IMG/VR virus record: IMGVR_UViG_3300049491_001102
Span: 1 to 64,000 of that record
Strand: one strand, 5' to 3'
From: a virus
DNA length: 64,000 bases
A program made the translations under genes and the position numbers. The notes under the pieces are model-generated. The model was not told the DNA's origin and ran no database searches. It worked only from the letters and a program-made list of their open reading frames with translations. Below, piece after piece: positions 39,083-46,597 of the stretch. Position 1 is the first letter of the stretch. The number at the start of each line of letters is the position of its first letter.

Positions 39083-39928
39083 ATGACTACCTCGCCCTCC
39101 CCTTGGACAAAATGGCCAATTGTCGGATTGCAAAAACTCTCAGCGATGCTGAGCGCGGCTAAAGCCGCCGTCGTGCCCACGCGTGAAGTTTCATTGCGCT
39201 CTGACCCTGAGCCCTCCATGGTGATGCCGCCTGCTCCTGCATTCATCACCCAAGAGCCCTACGTTCTAGGTTTCGACATTTCACATCATCAAGTTGTCGT
39301 CGAGTTTGAGGCGATGTTTGAGCAGGGCTATCGGTTCTGCTTTCTGAAGGCGACGGAGGGCAACACGTTCCGCGACAAAATGTTCGCCAATCATGCGCAT
39401 CGAGCCCATCAGGCCGGTTTGCACATCGGCGCCTACCATTTCGCCCGTGTGCGTCGAGATGATGATGTGTCTTTTCTCGACCAAGGGATTCGACAAGCTC
39501 GTTTTTGTGCGAAGACCGTCCGCGAATCCGTGCCCAAAGGATGCGCAATTCTTCCCATCGTTCTTGACGTCGAGTGGCATGACTCTTTGAAGACCGGCAA
39601 AATCTTGCCGCCGGAACTCATCACGTTCATTTCTGCTTTCAACCTCGAAATTGAACGACTTGGGTTTAGCGAAATCATCGTCTATACCGGACCGAGCTTC
39701 TATAAGCAGTACATCAAGCGGCCATTGACCTACAAACTTTGGCTTGTTTCAGGGTACAACCGAAAGTTCAAGCCGACGAAGGTCATTCCTGACTGGAATG
39801 CCAATTTTTACCAGTTCTACAACAAGCAACCGGTTCCGCACCGCAACACGGACCGCGGGCTGAACATCGACGTCAACGTCTTCTACGGCACAGAGACAGA
39901 TCTTGCCGGACTTTTACGGCAAGTTTAG
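39083..39928 (+). CDS. GH25-family lysozyme (endolysin)
   Basis: A 281-residue protein. Start ATG 39083 has a clear AAGGAG ribosome site. The first 55 residues are a linker. The GH25 barrel follows: GFDISHHQ (catalytic Asp), FCFLKATEG, IGAYHFAR, IVLDVEW (the DxE pair) and LWLVSGYNRKF. It hydrolyses the MurNAc-GlcNAc bond of peptidoglycan at lysis. No signal peptide is seen, so it would depend on a holin; the holin-like gene is at 47103, outside this operon. A lipoprotein gene follows. Confidence 0.9.
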   Translation: MTTSPSPWTKWPIVGLQKLSAMLSAAKAAVVPTREVSLRSDPEPSMVMPPAPAFITQEPYVLGFDISHHQVVVEFEAMFEQGYRFCFLKATEGNTFRDKMFANHAHRAHQAGLHIGAYHFARVRRDDDVSFLDQGIRQARFCAKTVRESVPKGCAILPIVLDVEWHDSLKTGKILPPELITFISAFNLEIERLGFSEIIVYTGPSFYKQYIKRPLTYKLWLVSGYNRKFKPTKVIPDWNANFYQFYNKQPVPHRNTDRGLNIDVNVFYGTETDLAGLLRQV

Positions 39929-39990
39929 TCATGTGCGGTTTACCTTTTCATCTCCTCGATTGCCTCCCAATCCTTGATACCGTGTTCACC

Positions 39991-40437
39991 ATGCGTTCTG
40001 CACTTCGATCCCTCCCACTCCTCGCTATCTTCTTGTCCTCATGCACGGCGTTGCCGGAGACCGTCGAACCGGATTCTGCACTTGTGCACGCCGTGGTGTC
40101 GGGGATTCACGACGTGGTCGCCACAGCGCATCAAGTTTGGTCGGCACAGCTCAACCTCCGTGTTGATACCTGCCGCAAGCAGTTGCCGCCGGAAACCACA
40201 ACGCGTGAGCAGTTCATCGAATGCCTCAAACCGTTCGATAAGAACGACGTCATCGTCGCCCACCTCAACCGTCTCGTCGAAGTGCAAAAAGCCCTCCGAA
40301 CGGCGGCACTTACCGCGCAAGAGATCCGAGCCAAAGCTCTCGAAGCATTGGCGACCGCACGATTTCTCCTTGATTTGCTGCAAGCCAATCAAGGCGATTA
40401 CGCCCAAATTCAGCGCCTCGAAGCGCTGCTCAAGTGA
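39991..40437 (+). CDS. lipoprotein, lysis-associated candidate
   Basis: A 148-residue protein. MRSALRSLPLLAIFLSSCTA is a lipoprotein signal with lipobox LSSC. The mature part is helical (RLVEVQKALRTAALTAQEIR, KALEALATARFLLDLLQAN) and could span the periplasm as an outer-membrane spanin subunit would, though it is longer than typical Rz1. Location after the lysozyme supports a role in lysis. A longer frame from 39931 is open but would bury the signal. Confidence 0.65.
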   Translation: MRSALRSLPLLAIFLSSCTALPETVEPDSALVHAVVSGIHDVVATAHQVWSAQLNLRVDTCRKQLPPETTTREQFIECLKPFDKNDVIVAHLNRLVEVQKALRTAALTAQEIRAKALEALATARFLLDLLQANQGDYAQIQRLEALLK

Positions 40438-40442
40438 ACTCC

Positions 40443-40694
40443 ATGTCGAACGAAGAGACAAAACAACCCGAGCACCCACAAACTAACGAGCAGAACCTCC
40501 AGGACAAAGTCGATTCCCTGCGGGAAACCGCGAAGAATATGACCCCTGAGAGGCTCGACCGCGCGCTGAAACATGTCATCAGTGCTCTCGCAGACGCACC
40601 AGACAACGAGGCAGAACTTGACCAAGCAAAACGAGATTCTGAACGCATCGATCAGGTATCCAGCGAATACCCGAGCAAAGCTGATAGCGATTGA
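40443..40694 (+). CDS. hypothetical acidic helical protein
   Basis: An 83-residue unknown protein, charged and helical (LQDKVDSLRETAKNMTPERL). It starts just after the lipoprotein stop. Its last third overlaps the kinase frame. Function unknown. Confidence 0.6.
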   Translation: MSNEETKQPEHPQTNEQNLQDKVDSLRETAKNMTPERLDRALKHVISALADAPDNEAELDQAKRDSERIDQVSSEYPSKADSD

Positions 40695-41268
40695 AGGCCC
40701 CGATGGCGCCGGCAAGACAACGGCGTGCGAACTCCTTGCGGCAACGTTAAGTACCGAGCACCGTGAGCTACGCGGCCGCACCATCTTTACACATCAGCCG
40801 GGAACTGTCCTGGGGCCCTATGTGAAGAAGATCGTCACTGAAGGCAAAACAACGGCGGTGGAGGAAGCCACGATGTTTGCCGCCCTCCAAACCATGGTTT
40901 GGTTCGAGTGCGTGCAGCCACCGTCGGACAAATTCTTTGTAACGGACCGTTACTCCATGTCGACGTTTTGCTACCAGTCGGCGCGCCACGACGGGGAGTT
41001 GAACGACATCTTGCGCATCGTTCAAACCGTGCCCCATCCGGATCTCACGATTGTGCTGAGTCCTGATTTCGAAACATGCCAACAACGGATTGCTCAGCGT
41101 GGGCACGGAAACAACTTTGATCGTGATGTAGAGTTGCAGCGTAAAGTTCATCGTCTTTACGAGTTCACGGTCACCGCTCCTGCAGGTGTCTTCGGCGACG
41201 TCGTTTATTGCTTGACCGCTGATGAAGCTGTTGAGCACTTTCTGCGCTATGTCCAATCCGTGGCATAG
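40573..41268 (+). CDS. thymidylate kinase-like P-loop kinase
   Basis: A protein of up to 231 residues. AIEGPDGAGKTTACE is the P-loop, FVTDRYSMSTFCYQ the DR(Y) motif of dTMP kinases, and a LID-like QRIAQRG follows. It would phosphorylate dTMP to dTDP to feed phage DNA synthesis. The first 35 codons overlap the previous gene, so the true start may be further in, although no ribosome site decides it. Confidence 0.75.
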   Translation: MSSVLSQTHQTTRQNLTKQNEILNASIRYPANTRAKLIAIEGPDGAGKTTACELLAATLSTEHRELRGRTIFTHQPGTVLGPYVKKIVTEGKTTAVEEATMFAALQTMVWFECVQPPSDKFFVTDRYSMSTFCYQSARHDGELNDILRIVQTVPHPDLTIVLSPDFETCQQRIAQRGHGNNFDRDVELQRKVHRLYEFTVTAPAGVFGDVVYCLTADEAVEHFLRYVQSVA

Positions 41269-41935
41269 CCTCATCTTTGGGTTTGACCCCGGCACGAAGT
41301 TCGGATGGAGCGTGTTCGTCAATGGCGAACTCGTTGCGTCAGGGACTTTTTTGACGTTTCGGTCAGGCGACCACATTGGTCTGCGCTACAGCAACTTAGT
41401 TTCGTTTCTAACCGAGTTGTTTCATCTCTATGTCATCGATCCTCTCGACACGCTCGTTGGGTACGAAGACATTGATTTCAACATCTTCAAGTCGAAGGAT
41501 AACCTTCGTGTCTACGCTGGCTTGGTGGCAATCATGGAGATGGTGTGCGCGAACTTTGGCCTGAAAGAGATCCGCGGCGTCAACCCTACAACGTTGAAAA
41601 AGCATTCCACCGGTGACGAGAAGGCGACCAAGCAACAAATGCTGCTGGAAGCAATTAGTCGCTTTGATATCCGCGCCCAGTCGGATGACCACGCGGATGC
41701 GTGCCTGATCGGCGCTTACTTTAAGGATTTCCCATGTCCAACAATGGAACCCGCCGTGCAAACTCGTTTCGCAAACAAACAAAAAAAGCGCGAGAGGAAA
41801 GCACGGAAAGCCGCCAAGACAGCGGCAGCGTTACCAAAATTTACGCCTTCGTCACCGATCACGCTGCCTCCCATCCCCTCACCCAAGAAAAGGGCTACGA
41901 GGCAACCGCGGTCACTGAAACTGGTGAAGTCGTAA
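41249..41935 (+). CDS. RuvC-like Holliday-junction resolvase
   Basis: A 228-residue protein. FGFDPGTKFGWSV (N-terminal catalytic Asp), YEDIDFN (Glu) and SDDHADACLIG (C-terminal Asp residues) are the RuvC-type active-site motifs. It would cut recombination junctions before packaging. The last 50 residues are a basic disordered tail, and 200 bases of this region are shared in another frame with the 41734 gene. Start MSNPWHSLIF lies within the end of the kinase gene. Confidence 0.8.
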   Translation: MSNPWHSLIFGFDPGTKFGWSVFVNGELVASGTFLTFRSGDHIGLRYSNLVSFLTELFHLYVIDPLDTLVGYEDIDFNIFKSKDNLRVYAGLVAIMEMVCANFGLKEIRGVNPTTLKKHSTGDEKATKQQMLLEAISRFDIRAQSDDHADACLIGAYFKDFPCPTMEPAVQTRFANKQKKRERKARKAAKTAAALPKFTPSSPITLPPIPSPKKRATRQPRSLKLVKS

Positions 41936-42288
41936 CGACCTTTTTAAGCAACAACGTCTTGGGGCTCAAAGCTGAAGTCAGCGGATTTCCGTTCGGGAAG
42001 ACATACCCAGGCGTTAAAGTCCTTTGGGTCGAAACGCCTGAAGACCATCCCATCGTTTCCGGTTTACTGGAGAAAATTTCAGGCTCTCCGGAGGACGAAG
42101 AAGAAGAACCCGAAGAAGTGGACGAAACAGGGGATACAACCCCAATTGACGTACTTCGGGCACAGGCACATGGGTGCTTTAGTTGTGCACACAAAAACGT
42201 GTGTGCCATCGCTACCAACCCCCTTTTAGAGATCCACAAAATCGTGATCTCAGCTTGTCAAGCGCACGTTTCCGCTGGGGACGATTAA
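41734..42288 (+). CDS. hypothetical protein overlapping the resolvase gene
   Basis: A 184-residue unknown protein. The first 67 codons overlap the resolvase tail in another frame. The conserved-looking part begins at KIYAFVTDHAASHPL. A very acidic stretch (PEDEEEEPEEVDE) and a C-terminal GCFSCAHKNVC cluster follow. The earliest ATG is 41734; the next in-frame starts are far inside. A long double-coded region is unusual. Confidence 0.65.
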   Translation: MSNNGTRRANSFRKQTKKAREESTESRQDSGSVTKIYAFVTDHAASHPLTQEKGYEATAVTETGEVVTTFLSNNVLGLKAEVSGFPFGKTYPGVKVLWVETPEDHPIVSGLLEKISGSPEDEEEEPEEVDETGDTTPIDVLRAQAHGCFSCAHKNVCAIATNPLLEIHKIVISACQAHVSAGDD

Positions 42289-42965
42289 TGGCTTACATCG
42301 ATCAATCCAAACGCGTGGACTGGCTCACGCCTCAACACGTGTTCACCGATTGGGTTTATCCCATTCTCGGCTTCGTCAACCTTGATCCTTGTGGCAATCC
42401 CAAGTCATGCCTTGATGCGGACCATCATTGCTTTGGTGAAACCGCAGGTGACGACGGTATGGCCCTAGATTGGCACCGTGTGGGCGCTGGCAACATCTTC
42501 ATCAATCCGACCTACGGCGAGCGTAAACCAAAGCCGGATCCGCGCCCCTACGTCCCCAAACTTCCGAACTTCTATCCGCTATCCGAGTGGATGGCGAAGT
42601 GCGTCGACGAATGGCGGCTCGGTGCGACTATCTTTGCGGTTTTGCCTGCGGCAACCGATCGCGTATGGTTTCACGATTTGGTGGTTCCTACCGCATCGTT
42701 TTGCCTTTTACGGAAGCGTCTTAAGTTCCGACTGCCCGAAATGGCGCCAGAGGACAACACACAACCTTGCGGCGCCAACACGTTGGTGCTCTGGGCGCAC
42801 AAAGCGGAGCAACACGAACTTTTTAACGAACTACTCAAGAAACACGGATACGTTCACGCTATTAAAAGAAAGGAAGAAAAAGACAATGCAAGTGCAACAA
42901 CACAAATTGACGATCTCACTGAACGGGGTGGAGATCCATTTGATGGATCTCCAACTACTGCCTGA
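42288..42965 (+). CDS. Dam-like DNA N6-adenine methyltransferase
   Basis: A 225-residue protein of the phage DNA N-6-adenine-methyltransferase (Dam) family. The pattern is DWLTPQHVFTDW, FVNLDPCGNP, DDGMALDW, then IFINPTYGE, where the usual NPPY catalytic motif reads NPTY. AVLPAATDRVWFHDLV follows. It would modify adenines in phage DNA, and it is the second adenine methyltransferase in the window. ATG 42288 overlaps the previous TAA (TAATG). No restriction partner is seen. Confidence 0.75.
   Translation: MAYIDQSKRVDWLTPQHVFTDWVYPILGFVNLDPCGNPKSCLDADHHCFGETAGDDGMALDWHRVGAGNIFINPTYGERKPKPDPRPYVPKLPNFYPLSEWMAKCVDEWRLGATIFAVLPAATDRVWFHDLVVPTASFCLLRKRLKFRLPEMAPEDNTQPCGANTLVLWAHKAEQHELFNELLKKHGYVHAIKRKEEKDNASATTQIDDLTERGGDPFDGSPTTA
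42841..42866 (+). promoter_or_regulatory. class-2 promoter (weaker match)
   Basis: AACACG, 11 bases, GCTATTAAA (42858-42866) inside the 3' end of the methyltransferase gene. The next gene starts 19 bases on, with its own ribosome site. Confidence 0.5.
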
Positions 42966-43143
42966 CGTGTTTGGGACAGAAAAGGACAAGATTCGATTTG
43001 TCAGCCAAACAATCACACAAATGGCAAACGACATCGCCCAGCAAGTGTGGGCGATTGGAACTGAAGATGGGTTCTTGGAGGAAGAGCAAAAGAGCATCCT
43101 TGCCGCATTCGATGCTGGTCAGCTTGTAGCCGAAGGATCGTAA
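42886..43143 (+). CDS. hypothetical protein
   Basis: An 85-residue unknown protein (MQVQQHKLTISLNGVEIHLM). ATG 42886 has an AAAGGAAG ribosome site, and its first 80 bases overlap the methyltransferase end. The N-terminal half is beta-rich, the C-terminal half helical and acidic (DGFLEEEQKSILAAFDAGQL). Function unknown. Confidence 0.65.
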   Translation: MQVQQHKLTISLNGVEIHLMDLQLLPDVFGTEKDKIRFVSQTITQMANDIAQQVWAIGTEDGFLEEEQKSILAAFDAGQLVAEGS

Positions 43144-43163
43144 GCTAGTTAACGCCTGTAATA

Positions 43164-43177
43164 AGCTCGTGAGAGCT
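43164..43177 (+). other. RNA hairpin with GNRA-type loop
   Basis: AGCTC and GAGCT flank GTGA, a GNRA tetraloop, two bases before the tRNA-like element. Such loops are typical of structured RNAs. Confidence 0.5.
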
Positions 43178-43179
43178 AC

Positions 43180-43283
43180 GCTGGGGTCGTTTAGCTTGGA
43201 AAGACGAAAGTGTGCGCTTTCCCATTCGCCAATTCTTCATCAGAGCGTCCGCTTTCACGCTGGTTCGATTCCTGCCCCCAGCT
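43180..43283 (+). tRNA. tRNA-like element with abnormal anticodon region
   Basis: The ends pair perfectly (GCTGGGG at 43180, CCCCAGC at 43276-43282). A normal-looking D arm (GTTTAGCTTGGAAAGAC) and a T loop (GGTTCGATTCC, stem with one mismatch) are in place. Between them lie 53 bases instead of the usual 23-39, with a hairpin GAAAG(TGTGCG)CTTTC and a second CTTTC, and no standard 7-base anticodon loop. CCA is not encoded. It may be a degenerate tRNA, a tRNA with an insertion, or a tRNA-like structured RNA. Confidence 0.4.
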
Positions 43284-43363
43284 CTACATGACTGTTAGAC
43301 CAATATTTGCCTGGTACGACCTATGGGTCGGTGTGTTCATCGATAAGCCGAAGAGACGAATTT

Positions 43364-43801
43364 ATGTCTTCCCCATCCCAACAATCGGAATCATCATCGA
43401 GTACGGACGAACAAGCCGTCGAGAAGGCGACGGTCAATCCAGACAAGCTAGCCGAATGCCCTGATGCAAACTTAGCATTGCTAGTTTACTCCCACGGCAA
43501 CGATTGCTTCTGCATTGACGTGTCTTCACACCATTCGCTTGAAGAGTTCGACATCGGTGTTTATGACATAGCTAAGGGTGATTCTGGCGAAATAGACGAC
43601 TTGCGACTTCCTCGGGGGTACTGGGTCGTGTTCTACAATGCGCAATATGTCCCTGCCCATGATTCAGACCAGTGGGTCCTTGTACGTGGGGACTTCATCG
43701 CTACACGACTCGCTACGCTGGAGGAGATTAAAAAGGTCTTCAAAGGTCTTGAACTTGAATTGTTCTACGAAGTTAATCTTCGCGCAGAGGTACCATTTTA
43801 A
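43364..43801 (+). CDS. hypothetical protein
   Basis: A 145-residue unknown protein. A Ser-rich start (MSSPSQQSESSSSTDEQ) is followed by an alpha/beta domain (ANLALLVYSHGNDCFCIDVS, GYWVVFYNAQYVPAHDSDQW). The downstream gene starts at its stop (TAATG). A longer frame from 43307 would come close to the tRNA-like element, so the shorter start is preferred. Confidence 0.65.
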   Translation: MSSPSQQSESSSSTDEQAVEKATVNPDKLAECPDANLALLVYSHGNDCFCIDVSSHHSLEEFDIGVYDIAKGDSGEIDDLRLPRGYWVVFYNAQYVPAHDSDQWVLVRGDFIATRLATLEEIKKVFKGLELELFYEVNLRAEVPF

Positions 43802-44106
43802 TGGATGACCAACTACTTCAAGCACTCTTCACTGAGGTTTTGAAAGTAAAGCCACGACCAATATTAGCCACAATCGGGGAAGCAGTTTCCTGTTGTAGTA
43901 GTGATTTTCGCCAGTTAGACAAAGAGCGTCAAATATGGGCTGAGTTAGCACTCGCCGCATTACGGCACCTTGTGCGTGACGAGAACGCTGGTGATCGCCC
44001 GGACCAAGAAGATATCGATGAGTCCGTCGCTATGCTAAAGCACGTTATTCAACGGGCTAAATCGCGTGCTGAACACAAACCGCTATTTCAACCGGGCACA
44101 CGCTAG
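43801..44106 (+). CDS. hypothetical helical protein
   Basis: A 101-residue unknown protein, helical and charged (KERQIWAELALAALRHLVRD, SVAMLKHVIQRAKSRAEHK). Translationally coupled to both neighbours. No known motif. Confidence 0.65.
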   Translation: MDDQLLQALFTEVLKVKPRPILATIGEAVSCCSSDFRQLDKERQIWAELALAALRHLVRDENAGDRPDQEDIDESVAMLKHVIQRAKSRAEHKPLFQPGTR

Positions 44107-44763
44107 ATGACCACGACAATTGAACGGTCCGCACCTGTCGCTGGTCAACGTTGGAAGCACTACAAAGGCACGGTATACACGGTCGTGTGCATCGCTCAAT
44201 CTACCGCGGATTTAGAAAAGAAACTCGTCATCTACCGTGATGGTGACAAGTCTTACGCGAGACCAATCGAAGAGTTCATGGAGTATGTAGCCGCAATCCA
44301 GAAACCTAGATTCAAACAAGTTTCAGCCGGTGCCCATATCCCATCAAACGTTGACAACCCGCCAATCTGTCCCTACTGCCAAAATGCTGCGCAACTTGTG
44401 CTCGGTGGCCGCATCTATCCCCACCGGTACGACCTTGCAGAGTTGCAAATGTGGCTTTGTTCCCGATGCAACGCTTGGGTTGGCTGCCACAAACCGAGTG
44501 CACATAGCGACGGCACCGTCCCATTTGGCCGACTTGCCAACGCAGAGCTGCGTGGACTCAAGACGCAAGCCCACGCCGCATTCGATCCGCTTTGGAAAAA
44601 TCATGGCATCACGCGAGATGACGCCTACGCATGGCTTGCCGAAGAGCTCGGGTTAGCCAAAGATCTCACGCACATTGGTATGTTTGACGAAGACACGTGT
44701 CGCCGTGTTATCGAACTCTGTATAACCACGGACCCAAGGAAAATTCGTGCTCTCGCAAAATAA
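44107..44763 (+). CDS. DUF1653-like plus zinc-finger (DUF3268-like) fusion protein
   Basis: A 218-residue protein made of two known small domains. Residues 12-60 (GQRWKHYKGTVYTVVCIA, KLVIYRDGDKSYARPIEEF) match DUF1653. Residues 85-175 (CPYCQNAAQLVLGG, LWLCSRCNAWVGCH style, AHAAFDPLWK) match the zinc-finger family DUF3268, with CxxC pairs for metal. Both occur singly in phages and bacteria. The biochemical role of either is not established. The start lies directly after the previous stop. Confidence 0.75.
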   Translation: MTTTIERSAPVAGQRWKHYKGTVYTVVCIAQSTADLEKKLVIYRDGDKSYARPIEEFMEYVAAIQKPRFKQVSAGAHIPSNVDNPPICPYCQNAAQLVLGGRIYPHRYDLAELQMWLCSRCNAWVGCHKPSAHSDGTVPFGRLANAELRGLKTQAHAAFDPLWKNHGITRDDAYAWLAEELGLAKDLTHIGMFDEDTCRRVIELCITTDPRKIRALAK

Positions 44764-44965
44764 GCCAAGCATCTTTTCGGCCGTCGTTGCGGTCACGCTA
44801 ATAGTTGTGCTCGCTTTAGGCATCTATTCAGATTGCTCATTCTCAAAACGATGCGAAGCTGTCGGCGGCATCGTGGCCAAAAGTCACGTTGGAAGCCATT
44901 GTATCGATCGCCGTGTTCTCATTGATGACCAGGTCATGCCCCCACCGCGGGCGCAAGGACCATGA
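44747..44965 (+). CDS. small membrane protein
   Basis: A 72-residue protein with one membrane helix (FSAVVAVTLIVVLALGIYSD) and three Cys after it. GTG start inside the end of the previous gene. Function unknown. Confidence 0.55.
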   Translation: MLSQNKPSIFSAVVAVTLIVVLALGIYSDCSFSKRCEAVGGIVAKSHVGSHCIDRRVLIDDQVMPPPRAQGP

Positions 44966-45141
44966 ACAACAAGAAGCAATCAGGGATGAACGGCTACGGA
45001 CGAAAAATTTGGATGTGCCGCAAAGGATGCTGTTGCAGCATCCCCCACTGGCGCCAAGGCAAGAAGCAGGGTCGGCGCAAAAGCAAAGAAGCAGTGCGAG
45101 ACCAACTAGTCTCCTCTGATCAAAGCCAAGTCACGGAGTAA
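44962..45141 (+). CDS. small basic Cys-rich protein
   Basis: A 59-codon frame. ATG 44962 overlaps the stop of the membrane-protein gene (ATGA). The product is very basic with a CRKGCCCSIPHW cluster that could bind metal and nucleic acid. The end overlaps the convergent 45120-46166 gene by 22 bases. Confidence 0.5.
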   Translation: MNNKKQSGMNGYGRKIWMCRKGCCCSIPHWRQGKKQGRRKSKEAVRDQLVSSDQSQVTE

Positions 45142-46166
45142 GGATCTCCCCAAGCAGCTCGGGTGCCACGATGGTTGCTATCCGAACCTAATGCGATCTG
45201 TGTGATCCCTGCCGCGTCCGCAATCCAGCGACGCACGGGTTCCCCGTCTCGCCATTGCTCCCAAACAACCCGCCAAGTGGGTACCTCGACTTGGAAAAGT
45301 TGGGTTGAACTGCGTTCGTCTTCGGCAACATGACGGACGCCAACTTCTTCAATCACATGAAGAGACCATCGTTTTCCCCCACCGGGCGACATTGAGAAGG
45401 CTGCAAACGTATGTTCTCCCGGGATAAGCATTTTTTCGTGAAGTGCTAACCCACGAGATTCAATACCGGGAGCTTGTCGTGTTAGGCCCAGAGTGCATAA
45501 AGCAACTTCTATGCCACTCTCCCAAAAATGAGTCGTTTCTGGAGAAGTCGCAACAACTTCATTTTCCAAACGGTCAAGGAGTGCTAACGCGTTTGTTAGG
45601 GCTTCTGTTGTTTTAGGGTTTGGATCTTTGACACTTGGGTCTTTAATATGTGCTCGGACAACACTCGCAACGTAATCGCGGGCCAACGCTGTAATTGTCG
45701 GATGCATGTCCGTTGCACACCATTGGGACAAGTCATCTTTCGACCCATAGTGGAAGTCGCGACCATCGAAAACGCCGTAGTAAACCTCACCACGCGAAGG
45801 CGCTATCCAAAAGATCGAAGGGCCTTTAACGTGCCAGAGATAATCGGGTCCGCCGCCGACTCGCCCTGCGTCACCAAAAGCATAGTGTCCGCAAGCTAAT
45901 TCCGTGGCGTCACCAAAGATGAGAACACATCCACCACTAGCACCACGAATGTACGATGTCTTTGTGTTGCAGCGCCATAAAACACCACTTTGACCCCGAT
46001 CCTTTGTGATGATCACTCGACCGTCCAAACCAGTGATGAACCCGCAATTGTTGGGGTCAATGTTTGGTCCGCCAGTACCGATTTTGACGAGTGTGCGGCC
46101 GCGACCCGCTTCGCCGAGTTCAAGTGGGAGGGTCAGGGATTGAGTGTTGTTGCTGAGGAGTCTCAC
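45120..46166 (-). CDS. hypothetical protein downstream of acb2-like gene
   Basis: A 348-residue protein that I do not recognise. The N-terminal 130 residues are Gly-rich and beta-like (GRTLVKIGTGGPNIDPNNCG; GGCVLIFGDATELACG), and the C-terminal part has helices and strands (VRHVAEDERSSTQLFQVEVP). Start GTG behind an AAGG ribosome site. It is the last gene of the leftward unit with the repressor and the Acb2-like protein, so a role in anti-defence or virion decoration is possible but not shown. Confidence 0.65.
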   Translation of the reverse strand: MRLLSNNTQSLTLPLELGEAGRGRTLVKIGTGGPNIDPNNCGFITGLDGRVIITKDRGQSGVLWRCNTKTSYIRGASGGCVLIFGDATELACGHYAFGDAGRVGGGPDYLWHVKGPSIFWIAPSRGEVYYGVFDGRDFHYGSKDDLSQWCATDMHPTITALARDYVASVVRAHIKDPSVKDPNPKTTEALTNALALLDRLENEVVATSPETTHFWESGIEVALCTLGLTRQAPGIESRGLALHEKMLIPGEHTFAAFSMSPGGGKRWSLHVIEEVGVRHVAEDERSSTQLFQVEVPTWRVVWEQWRDGEPVRRWIADAAGITQIALGSDSNHRGTRAAWGDPYSVTWL

Positions 46167-46232
46167 AACGCCTTAACCGGCCCTTGGTGCTGTATCAACA
46201 CCAGGAATCCGGCGAATGCAGTCCGAGAAGAA

Positions 46233-46523
46233 CTACGGGTATTTGTTAGGATTTCGCGCGACGCTAGCGTTGGCGTGAAAGACAGCGGTCTCCACCCCTC
46301 GAATAGCGAGCGTCAAGTCGGCAGACGCTGGGCAGTTGTTCACAAGGAGAAGCGCGAACGCTTTTGCGGCTTCGCGAATGCGATCATAGACTTCCGCCTG
46401 TGACGGCTTTGGTGGGTGATACGTAAAGACGTCGTTCAGGCTTTGTCCTGCGAGAATTGGAGCCGTGGTGGTGGTCGATGGCTGGCCAAAGACGTTGACG
46501 GTAGTTTCGGTGGTGACGGTCAT
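46233..46523 (-). CDS. Acb2-like anti-CBASS cyclic-nucleotide sponge
   Basis: A 96-residue protein. After a Thr-rich start (MTVTTETTVNVFGQPST) the C-terminal 55 residues (YDRIREAAKAFALLLVNNCP, ASADLTLAIRGVETAVFHAN, ASVARN) carry the family pattern of Acb2 (T4 Vs.4 relatives), which binds cyclic di- and trinucleotides and so blocks CBASS effectors. The AxxAxNASxARN-type ending is conserved. It is expressed from a unit controlled by the adjacent Cro/C1-type regulator. The first 40 residues are an extension not needed for the core. Confidence 0.75.
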   Translation of the reverse strand: MTVTTETTVNVFGQPSTTTTAPILAGQSLNDVFTYHPPKPSQAEVYDRIREAAKAFALLLVNNCPASADLTLAIRGVETAVFHANASVARNPNKYP

Positions 46524-46566
46524 GGGAGTCTCTTCTCGGTGTCGTCGAATCCGGCGACTACAGGAA

Positions 46567-46585
46567 TATAGGTCAGCAACCTATA
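46567..46585. promoter_or_regulatory. operator O1 (repressor site)
   Basis: TATAGGT and ACCTATA are perfect 7-bp arms around CAGCA, between the regulator gene and the acb2-like gene. On the minus strand the right arm merges with a TATATT -10 box. Confidence 0.65.
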
Positions 46586-46597
46586 GTCCGCAAGCCC

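Noticed and set aside
38890-39162. Plus-strand frame of 66-90 codons between the VWA and lysozyme genes
   Set aside because: It overlaps both real genes in other frames and contains the lysozyme ribosome site and start. No homology or ribosome site of its own is seen.
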